DNA from: Limosilactobacillus sp. WILCCON 0051
Lineage (GTDB): Bacteria > Bacillota > Bacilli > Lactobacillales > Lactobacillaceae
Assembly: GCF_039955095.1 (NCBI RefSeq)
Contig: NZ_CP154878.1
Span: 186,001 to 250,000, forward strand
DNA length: 64,000 nt
Direction: 5' to 3'
Position numbers and translations under genes: made by a program. This document shows positions 57,529 to 64,000 of the stretch, piece after piece (the stretch's first letter is position 1; each line of letters begins with the position of its first letter). Below the pieces are notes generated by a model. That model saw only the letters and a list, made by a program, of their open reading frames with translations, made no database searches and had not been told where the DNA came from.

Positions 57529-58899
57529 ATGAATCTTCAACAACAGATTAAGCGGCGTCTGACAGGGCACCGCTTTTTTGAATCAGCTGCTCCCTTGGTA
57601 GTTGCCGTTTCCGGAGGCGTTGACTCAATGGTGCTGTTGGACGTGATGCAGCAGCTGGTTGATCCAAGACGATTGATCGTCGCCCACGTCAACCATGAAT
57701 TACGCAAACAGAGCCAGCAAGAGGAGACCTTTTTAAAAAGCTACTGTCAAAAGCACCAATTAAAGCTGGCAGTCAGACACTGGCCGATCAAAGAACATCC
57801 GCAAACCGGGATTGAGGATGCCGCGCGGACAATGCGCTACCGCTTTTTTGCCCAGACGATGCATGAACATCAGGCTGATTTTCTTTTGACCGCGCACCAC
57901 GCCAATGATCAGGCCGAGACAATGCTGATGAAGATGGTCAGGGGAGGGCAGCTGACGGCGCTGGCTGGGATTGAAGATGAGCGGCCGTTTGCTGGTAAAA
58001 CGCTGCTCAGACCGCTTTTGACCATTCCCAAGGATCGGCTTTATGAGTATGCCAATATGCATCAGTTAACCTGGTTTGAGGATAATACCAATCAGGACCT
58101 TGCTTTGACGCGCAATCGTTTTCGAAATCTGATCGTTCCTGCCATGATCAAAGAGAATCCGCGTTTTTTGGCGCATATGACGGCGTGGCATGAACAGTTG
58201 AGCGATCTGCTGGCTTTTAGTCAAAACAGCTTGGCGCAGCTTCTGGCGCAGATGACGACGACAAATCAGCTGCAGCTGGCAAAGTATCGACAGCAGCCGC
58301 AGTCCAGTCGCCGGCTGTTAATGCTGCAATGGCTGAAGAATCAGGCAGTCTATGACCTGACTCAATCACAGCTCATGCAGATCGACCAGCTGCTAAACGA
58401 TGACAAAAAGCCGCAGCAGATCATGCAATTGCCAAATGACCATTGGCTAGTGAAAGAATATGATGTCTGTTGGCTTAAAAACGCGGCTAAAAAGGTCGAT
58501 AATTCGCAAAAAAAGTCCGCAGCTGTGGTAGAATTGGGCCAATGGCATGAAATCAACGATGAATTGACGTTTGGGGTCTTTAGTAAGGATCAGCTGCCTA
58601 AAGATGCTATTGAGCTGGCCAGATTCAAGCTGCCGTCTGATGCCTTGCCGCTGCGATTAAGAAGCTGGCAAAAAGGTGATCGGCTGCGCTTAAAAAGTGG
58701 TGGCCATCAAAAGGTTCGGCGCGTCTTGATCAACGACAAGGTACCGCAGCTGCAGCGTCAGGAGCAACTGGTTTTGACTACGGCTGCTGAGACGGTGCTG
58801 TGGGTAGTTGGCCATAAGTTCGCCTGGCTGGATGAGTCAAGCGGCGCTGCTGAAGGCCAAGAATGCCAAATCATCGTAGTTGCCCAACGAAAATGCTAA
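57529..58899 (+). CDS. tilS: tRNA(Ile)-lysidine synthase
   Basis: 456 residues from ATG 57529, which lies one base after the yabR stop. PP-loop VVAVSGGVDSMVLLDVM (residues 25-41), TAHHANDQAETMLMKMVRGGQLTALAGI, the substrate-recognition middle and the C-terminal DRLRLKSGGHQKVRRVLINDKVP. It makes lysidine at tRNA-Ile2 (CAT), changing its reading from AUG to AUA. Translation is probably coupled to yabR. Confidence 0.96.
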   Translation: MNLQQQIKRRLTGHRFFESAAPLVVAVSGGVDSMVLLDVMQQLVDPRRLIVAHVNHELRKQSQQEETFLKSYCQKHQLKLAVRHWPIKEHPQTGIEDAARTMRYRFFAQTMHEHQADFLLTAHHANDQAETMLMKMVRGGQLTALAGIEDERPFAGKTLLRPLLTIPKDRLYEYANMHQLTWFEDNTNQDLALTRNRFRNLIVPAMIKENPRFLAHMTAWHEQLSDLLAFSQNSLAQLLAQMTTTNQLQLAKYRQQPQSSRRLLMLQWLKNQAVYDLTQSQLMQIDQLLNDDKKPQQIMQLPNDHWLVKEYDVCWLKNAAKKVDNSQKKSAAVVELGQWHEINDELTFGVFSKDQLPKDAIELARFKLPSDALPLRLRSWQKGDRLRLKSGGHQKVRRVLINDKVPQLQRQEQLVLTTAAETVLWVVGHKFAWLDESSGAAEGQECQIIVVAQRKC

Positions 58900-58912
58900 A
58901 AGGAGCAGATAA

Positions 58913-59452
58913 ATGAACAACGATATTGAACGCGTCTTGTACAGCACTGAAGAGATCAATGCTGCCGAGGATCGGCTGGCTAAGCAGATCAATGCTGACT
59001 ATGCCGACAAAAAGCCGCTGGTGGTTTCGGTTCTGACTGGCGCGGCGCCTTTTTCGGTTGATATGTTTAAAAAGATGACCTGTTACGCCCAGCTGGACTT
59101 TATTGACGTTTCCAGCTATTACGGCGGTACCGAGTCGACTGGAACGATCAAATTGATTCACGACTTGAAGGCTGATCTGGAGGGCCAGGACGTCTTGATC
59201 ATGGAAGATATCGTCGACACTGGCCGCACACTGCGCTATCTGGTTGATCTGTTAGGCGAGCGTGGTGCCAACAGCGTCAAGGTATGTACGCTGCTGGATA
59301 AGCCAGAGGGCCGCAAAGTCGAAATCGAGGCTGACTATGTTGGCTTTGTCGTTCCAAACGAGTTCTTGGTTGGCTATGGCCTTGACTACCAGGGCTACTA
59401 TCGAAACCTGCCATACGTAGGAATCCTGAAGCCTTCCGTATATAGCAAATAG
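58913..59452 (+). CDS. hpt: hypoxanthine(-guanine) phosphoribosyltransferase
   Basis: 179 residues. VVSVLTGAAPFSVDMFKKM, SSYYGGTESTGTIKLI (flexible loop) and VLIMEDIVDTGRTLRYLVDLL (PRPP loop) are characteristic. It salvages hypoxanthine and guanine with PRPP. In Bacillus HprT and TilS interact and act on ftsH expression; the same order tilS-hpt-ftsH is kept here. Confidence 0.96.
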   Translation: MNNDIERVLYSTEEINAAEDRLAKQINADYADKKPLVVSVLTGAAPFSVDMFKKMTCYAQLDFIDVSSYYGGTESTGTIKLIHDLKADLEGQDVLIMEDIVDTGRTLRYLVDLLGERGANSVKVCTLLDKPEGRKVEIEADYVGFVVPNEFLVGYGLDYQGYYRNLPYVGILKPSVYSK

Positions 59453-59464
59453 TTGATCAAATAA

Positions 59465-59493
59465 TGGTCAATGATAGTCAATTATGCTATCAT
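59465..59493 (+). promoter_or_regulatory. ftsH promoter with CtsR operator
   Basis: Extended -10 TGCTATCAT (TATCAT 59488-59493), weak -35 region at 59465-59470. GGTCAATGATAGTCAAT (59466-59482) matches the CtsR tandem heptad RGTCAAANANRGTCAAA at all but two positions and covers the -35. CtsR control of ftsH has been reported in lactobacilli; binding here is inferred. Confidence 0.7.
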
Positions 59494-59541
59494 TTAGTCC
59501 ATCAAAATAAATTAAACATTGCCGTTGGATAGGAGGTTGTT

Positions 59542-61650
59542 ATGAACAACAATCGTAAAAATAATGGATTCGCTCATAACGTGCTCTTCTATGCGATAAT
59601 CTTTTTGTGCATTATGGGAATTGCCTACTTCTTCTTTGGGGGGAGCAGTACGGATACGCAAAGCAAAAACGTTTCCCAAAGCACTTTTGTTACCGAATTG
59701 AAGGACAATAAGGTTAAGAGCTTCCAACTTCAACCAGACGGCGGAGTCTACAAGATCACTGGTACCTACCGCAAGCCACAGAAGGTCAGCGGCAGCGATG
59801 CCGGGTTCTCGATCGTCGGGCAAAAGAGCAGTACCACGACCAGCTTCCAAAGCTCAGTGCTGGACAGCGACGTAACGCTCAGTCAGCTGCAGAAGTATGC
59901 TGAAAAGCACAACGTTACCATCAGCACCAAGGCCGAAGAATCCAACAGTCTGTGGATGAATCTGCTGTTTACCATTTTGCCATTGATCATCATGGTATTT
60001 TTCTTCTACATGATGATGGGGCAAGCCAGTCAAGGCGGTCGTGGCGGCGGGATGATGAACTTTGGCAAGTCTAAGGCCAAGCCCGCCAATGCCAAGGAAA
60101 ACAAGGTCCGTTTCTCTGACGTTGCTGGTGAAGAAGAAGAAAAGCAGGAACTGGTTGAAGTCGTTGAATTTCTAAAGAATCCAAAGAAATTCACGCGGCT
60201 GGGGGCCAAGATTCCATCTGGGGTGCTTCTTGAAGGGCCTCCAGGTACTGGTAAGACGCTGCTGGCCAAAGCCGTTGCGGGTGAAGCTGGCGTACCATTC
60301 TTCTCGATTTCAGGTTCTGATTTCGTTGAGATGTTTGTCGGGGTTGGTGCCAGCCGGGTTCGTGACCTGTTTGACCAAGCCAAGAAGGCGGCGCCATCAA
60401 TCATCTTTATCGACGAAATCGATGCCGTTGGTCGGCGGCGTGGCTCTGGCATGGGCGGCGGCCACGATGAACGTGAACAGACGCTGAACCAGCTGTTGGT
60501 TGAAATGGATGGTTTTAGCGGTGACGAAGGCGTTATCGTAATGGCTGCCACCAACCGGGCTGACGTTTTGGACCCAGCGCTGCTGCGGCCAGGTCGTTTT
60601 GACCGGAAGATTCTGGTCGGTGCTCCTGACGTTAAGGGGCGTGAAGCCATTCTGCGCGTTCATGCCCGCAACAAGCCATTGGGACCAGATGTCGACTTAA
60701 AGGAAATCGCCAAGCAGACGCCGGGATTCGTGGGTGCCGATTTGGCCAACCTGCTGAATGAGGCGGCATTGCTGGCTGCACGGCGCAATGAAAACGAGAT
60801 TTCAGCAGCTGATGTTGATGAAGCTGAGGACCGCGTAATTGCTGGTCCAGCCAAGCGTGATCGGGTCGTTTCGCCAAAAGAACGCGAAACCGTTGCCTAC
60901 CACGAAGCCGGCCACACGATCGTTGGGCTGGTCTTAAACGATGCACGGGTTGTTCATAAAGTAACGATCGTACCGCGTGGCCGCGCCGGCGGGTATGCAA
61001 TCATGCTGCCGCGTGAAGACCAGATGCTGATGAGCAAGAAAAATGCTGAAGAGCAGATTGCTGGTCTGATGGGTGGTCGTGCAGCTGAAGAAATCATCTT
61101 CCATTCACAGTCGTCTGGAGCTTCCAATGACTTTGAGCAGGCAACGCAGATTGCGCGGGCCATGGTTACCCAATACGGGATGAGCGACAAGATCGGTCCG
61201 GTTGAGCTGCAGAGCTCTGGACAGGTTTTTGCTGGCCAAGGCTATGATCAGGCGGGCTACTCAGAACATACGGCTGCCCTGGTTGATGAAGAAATCAAGC
61301 GGATCTTGAATGAAGGTCATGAACAAGCGCTCCATATCATTGAGACGCACCGTGAACAGCACAAGCTGATTGCCGAGGCGCTGCTCAAGTATGAAACGCT
61401 GAACGAAAAGCAGATTCTGAGCCTGTACAAGACTGGGAAGATGCCGGAAGCCGATATTGAAGCTGCTGAAGATGAACAGCATGCTGCAACTTTTGAAGAG
61501 TCCAAGCGTGCTTTGGAACGTCGCGAAACTGAAAAAGTAGCAGACGACCATGACAACGATGCTGAATCGGATCATGATTCACAAACGCCAGACAGCTCAG
61601 CTTCAAACGATCAAAATGACCACCATGACGATCATGATGATCAGGCATAA
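59542..61650 (+). CDS. ftsH: ATP-dependent zinc metalloprotease FtsH
   Basis: 702 residues. Two membrane helices (about 11-33 and 138-156) flank an outside domain. AAA domain: Walker [15 protein letters not shown] (about residue 233), Walker [23 protein letters not shown]; protease motif [11 protein letters not shown] (HEAGH, about 453). The C-terminus beyond about 640 is a long acidic, His-rich tail ([11 protein letters not shown] at the end). FtsH extracts and degrades membrane and regulatory proteins. It has its own CtsR-type promoter. Confidence 0.97.
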   Translation: MNNNRKNNGFAHNVLFYAIIFLCIMGIAYFFFGGSSTDTQSKNVSQSTFVTELKDNKVKSFQLQPDGGVYKITGTYRKPQKVSGSDAGFSIVGQKSSTTTSFQSSVLDSDVTLSQLQKYAEKHNVTISTKAEESNSLWMNLLFTILPLIIMVFFFYMMMGQASQGGRGGGMMNFGKSKAKPANAKENKVRFSDVAGEEEEKQELVEVVEFLKNPKKFTRLGAKIPSGVLLEGPPGTGKTLLAKAVAGEAGVPFFSISGSDFVEMFVGVGASRVRDLFDQAKKAAPSIIFIDEIDAVGRRRGSGMGGGHDEREQTLNQLLVEMDGFSGDEGVIVMAATNRADVLDPALLRPGRFDRKILVGAPDVKGREAILRVHARNKPLGPDVDLKEIAKQTPGFVGADLANLLNEAALLAARRNENEISAADVDEAEDRVIAGPAKRDRVVSPKERETVAYHEAGHTIVGLVLNDARVVHKVTIVPRGRAGGYAIMLPREDQMLMSKKNAEEQIAGLMGGRAAEEIIFHSQSSGASNDFEQATQIARAMVTQYGMSDKIGPVELQSSGQVFAGQGYDQAGYSEHTAALVDEEIKRILNEGHEQALHIIETHREQHKLIAEALLKYETLNEKQILSLYKTGKMPEADIEAAEDEQHAATFEESKRALERRETEKVADDHDNDAESDHDSQTPDSSASNDQNDHHDDHDDQA

Positions 61651-61659
61651 TTGCCAATT

Positions 61660-61701
61660 AACAGGAGCGTTTTTGACCACTGGTCGCCGCTCCTGTTTTA
61701 T
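61660..61701 (+). terminator. terminator after ftsH
   Basis: Stem ACAGGAGCG / CGCTCCTGT with T tract; read-through to hslO is possible. Confidence 0.8.
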
Positions 61702-61733
61702 TATGTAATCAAAACTAGAAAAGGTGACCAACA

Positions 61734-62639
61734 ATGGAAAACAATGACTATTTAGTAAAAAGCATGACTAAGGATGGGATGTTTCGTGCGTATGCAGTGC
61801 GTGCTACCAACCTGGTTGAAAAAGCTCATGAGATTCACGATACCTGGAGTGCCAGCTCGGCAGCTTTAGGACGCACCCTTATCGGTACGCTGCTTTTATC
61901 AACGTCCAGCTTGGATGAAAAAGCCGGCATGACGGTGAAGATTCAAGGCAATGGGCCAGTTGGCTACATCGTCGCTGATGGTACGGCTCATGGCGAAGTC
62001 AAGGGCTATATGAAAAATCCACATGTCAATCTGCCATTGAACGATGCTGGCAAGATTGATGTTGCCGGTGCGGTTGGCCGCCAAGGAACGCTTTCGGTAA
62101 CAACGATGACGCCAGGCGACAAGACGCCTTATACCGGCGAGGTTGATCTGATCTCAGGCGAGCTGGGTGATGACTTTACCTACTATCTGGCCAAGTCAGA
62201 ACAGATTCCCTCGGCAGTCGGCTTGTCGGTCTTTGTTGAAAAAGATGATTCGATTAAGGCAGCTGGTGGATTTATGGTCCAGGTAATGCCCGGTGCCAGC
62301 GATGAGGCCATTACCAAACTGGAAACGGCCATTAAAGGCATGCCGAGAGTATCGGATCTGCTTTTGGAAGGCAAGACGCCAGAAGACATCCTGCATCTGC
62401 TGTTCCCTGATGAAGAACTCAAGATGCTGCAGACGATGCCGGTATCATATGCCTGCCACTGCAACAAGAATCGTTTTGCACATGCCCTGGCAACAATCAA
62501 ACCAGCTGATCTAAAGGAAATGATTGAACAAGACGAAGGTGCTGAAATCGTCTGCCAGTTCTGCGGCAAGAAGTATCAGTTTGACAAGCAGGACTTGGAA
62601 GTAATCTTAAAGCAGGCTACCAGCAGCGACCAGGCATAG
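61734..62639 (+). CDS. hslO: redox-regulated chaperone Hsp33
   Basis: 301 residues. N-terminal core with SMTKDGMFRAYAVRATNLVE and the GNGPVGYIVADGTAHGEVKGYM strand; redox switch in the last 70 residues with CHCNKNRF (Cys-x-Cys) and CQFCGKKYQF (Cys-x2-Cys), which bind zinc when reduced. On oxidative unfolding stress it becomes an active holdase. ATG 61734 follows AAAAGGTG. Confidence 0.96.
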   Translation: MENNDYLVKSMTKDGMFRAYAVRATNLVEKAHEIHDTWSASSAALGRTLIGTLLLSTSSLDEKAGMTVKIQGNGPVGYIVADGTAHGEVKGYMKNPHVNLPLNDAGKIDVAGAVGRQGTLSVTTMTPGDKTPYTGEVDLISGELGDDFTYYLAKSEQIPSAVGLSVFVEKDDSIKAAGGFMVQVMPGASDEAITKLETAIKGMPRVSDLLLEGKTPEDILHLLFPDEELKMLQTMPVSYACHCNKNRFAHALATIKPADLKEMIEQDEGAEIVCQFCGKKYQFDKQDLEVILKQATSSDQA

Positions 62640-62645
62640 TCAATT

Positions 62646-62683
62646 AAAATCCCGCGCTCATCAGCTGAGCCCGGGATTTTTTG
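62646..62683 (+). terminator. terminator after hslO
   Basis: Stem AAATCCCGcGCTCA / TGAGCcCGGGATTT with T tract. Confidence 0.92.
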
Positions 62684-62784
62684 TTGTTTTAGATATTTTT
62701 AACAGCGAGCTGCCCGATCTTGATTGACATTTTGAATCTGACCACTGAAAATTAAGGCAATTTGTCAAAAGATGGGTGAACGAT

Positions 62785-63966
62785 TTGAAAGACGATTTGT
62801 TTAAATGGCTGGGCGGACTGGCCTTTCTAAATAACGTTGGCTATAGCTGCGTATGGCCGGTGACGACGATCTATATGCATGATCAGCTGCATCAGTCATT
62901 GGTCCTGGCTGGGGTGGTTCTGCTGTGCTATTCCAGTGCCAACGTAATCGGCAGTATTGCAGCAGGCAGCCAATTTGATCGTGGGCATACGTTTGGCTTA
63001 AACCTTTTTGGCCAGCTGATTACGCTTCTGGCCGTAACGCTGTTGATCTTTATGCATGGCTGGCCAAGCTATCCCATTTTGTTATGCATTTTTGGTTTTG
63101 GCAATGGCTGGATTTTAACCTTGATCAATTCAATGGGTACCAGAGTCAAAAAATATCCCAGCGTTAAGGTCTTTAATCAACTTTATCTGGCCGAAAACAT
63201 CGGTCTGGTAGTCGGTACGGGACTGACTGGCTTTATCTATGAACAGGGAATTGGCTGGCTGTTTGCGCTGATTGCCGGGATCTATCTGGTCAGTCTGATT
63301 ATCGTTGGCATAAAGTTTGCTAAGGTTGAGCTGCATGGTGAGTGCCCAGTCAGACAAACTGGTACCGCATCAGCTGACCTGACTGGCAAGAGCAATCTTT
63401 TCGTAATCATCGTTTTGCTGCTCGGGCTGGTAGTCGTCTGGGTCATGTATGAACAGTGGATGAGCAATCTGGCAGTCTATCTAGCACGGTTCGGCATTTC
63501 AACGGGACGCTATGGCATGCTTTGGACGATCAATGGCATTTTGATCATTATTTTTCAGCTGCTGCTTGACTGGATTGGCCGCTACCATGCGACGCTTGAT
63601 CTTCAAGTGATTCTGGGAGCCTTTTTTATGGCTGGCTCGTTTATGCTGCTGCTTTTTGCGGCTCGCTATGGGCAGTTTGTCTTGGCGATGGTCGTGCTGA
63701 CGCTGGGCGAGTCGCTTTTGATTCCAGGAGTGCCGGCATATGTCAATCGCTTGTCGCCGGTTGTTCAAAAAGGGCGCGGACAAGGGATGGTCAATGCATT
63801 TTCATCGATTGGCAAGGCGATTGGTCCGCTGTTTGGCGGTTTGGTCATTGAAAGACTGGGCTATTTCAGGTTATTTGCAATCTGTACGGCCGCTGATCTG
63901 GTTGTCGGTATGATGATCGGAATAGTGCTGCTGATTTTACGTCGCAGACTGCAGACCTATGATTAA
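62785..63966 (+). CDS. MFS transporter
   Basis: 393 residues from TTG 62785 (site GGGTGA five bases away); GTG 62776 is an alternative. About twelve membrane helices in two halves with a hydrophilic middle (about residues 190-206). The first cytosolic loop SQFDRGHTFGLN is a diverged form of the MFS motif GxLxDRxGRR. Resembles multidrug or sugar efflux permeases such as YttB; substrate unknown. It occupies the place where dusB and lysS often follow hslO. Confidence 0.8.
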   Translation: MKDDLFKWLGGLAFLNNVGYSCVWPVTTIYMHDQLHQSLVLAGVVLLCYSSANVIGSIAAGSQFDRGHTFGLNLFGQLITLLAVTLLIFMHGWPSYPILLCIFGFGNGWILTLINSMGTRVKKYPSVKVFNQLYLAENIGLVVGTGLTGFIYEQGIGWLFALIAGIYLVSLIIVGIKFAKVELHGECPVRQTGTASADLTGKSNLFVIIVLLLGLVVVWVMYEQWMSNLAVYLARFGISTGRYGMLWTINGILIIIFQLLLDWIGRYHATLDLQVILGAFFMAGSFMLLLFAARYGQFVLAMVVLTLGESLLIPGVPAYVNRLSPVVQKGRGQGMVNAFSSIGKAIGPLFGGLVIERLGYFRLFAICTAADLVVGMMIGIVLLILRRRLQTYD

Positions 63967-64000
63967 ATTGGAATTGCTGAGGGTCTGGCTTGCTAATGTG

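Noticed and set aside
60030..60650. 206-codon minus-strand frame inside ftsH
   Set aside because: Antisense shadow of the AAA domain, rich in Ser, Pro and Arg as expected for a shadow frame.

Overview
The window looks like a housekeeping stretch of a chromosome from the Lactobacillaceae, most likely a heterofermentative gut species of Limosilactobacillus (reuteri / fermentum / mucosae / oris type). This is inferred from gene content and order (rpoE-pyrG-murA-rpmE2-srtA, murF-cshA-acpS-alr-mazF, pth-mfd-rqcP-divIC-yabR-tilS-hpt-ftsH-hslO, metG-tatD-rnmV-rsmA-veg-ispE-...-purR-glmU-prs), frequent TTG starts, strong AGGAGG-type ribosome binding sites, a class II HMG-CoA reductase, an arginine deiminase and a bile salt hydrolase. 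GC looks a little under 50 % (judged by eye, not counted). There is no IS element, prophage, CRISPR array or rRNA operon. One tRNA gene (Thr, anticodon GGT) is present.

Layout. 1-9.8 kb is a mixed accessory/metabolic part: a partial membrane protein, a T-box riboswitch (specifier reads as ATC, Ile) in front of a 34-codon ORF and a 2-keto-4-pentenoate-hydratase-like gene, bile salt hydrolase, an alpha/beta-hydrolase-like protein without its nucleophile, a PgpA-like phosphatase, a TauE/SafE exporter, a large hypothetical, an UMF1-type MFS transporter, tRNA-Thr and a CPA2 antiporter. 9.8-17.2 kb holds helD (minus strand), then the tightly overlapped ppx - HMG-CoA reductase - HELLH protein group, a sirtuin with an incomplete zinc site, and a DUF72 protein. 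17.2-32.2 kb is translation, ribosome maturation and envelope precursor genes (metG to prs), interrupted between ispE and purR by two accessory blocks: arcA with arcD, and a Zur-box-preceded zinc ABC transporter. 32.3-36 kb is a Ser-rich lipoprotein followed by an NAD-salvage unit (nrtR, pncA, pncB). 36-38.2 kb has two minus-strand phosphohydrolases. 38.4-46 kb runs DUF1934-rpoE-pyrG-murA-rpmE2-srtA, a minus-strand LMW phosphatase, and lemA-htpX. 46-51 kb is murF-cshA-acpS-alr-mazF. 51-64 kb is a minus-strand CBS/ACT protein, then pth through hslO and an MFS transporter.

The clearest regulatory reading is that many units carry recognisable cis elements: Ile T-box, CcpA (cre) sites on the arcA promoter, a Zur box on znuA, a palindromic operator candidate before pncA, a CTP-sensing reiterative-transcription attenuator before pyrG, a CtsR operator before ftsH, and a promoter followed at once by a terminator-like hairpin before pth. 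The most noteworthy protein-level observations are Asp in place of the fosfomycin-target Cys in MurA, an HMG-CoA reductase (mevalonate pathway) next to a retained ispE (MEP pathway), a sirtuin lacking two of four zinc cysteines, an alpha/beta-hydrolase lacking its nucleophile, a MazF toxin without antitoxin, and His/Asp-rich tails on FtsH and the S1 protein. I did not find a clearly new multi-gene defence or mobile system. The best candidates for undescribed biology are the Ile T-box / 34-codon ORF / hydratase unit and the ppx-HMGR-HELLH operon.
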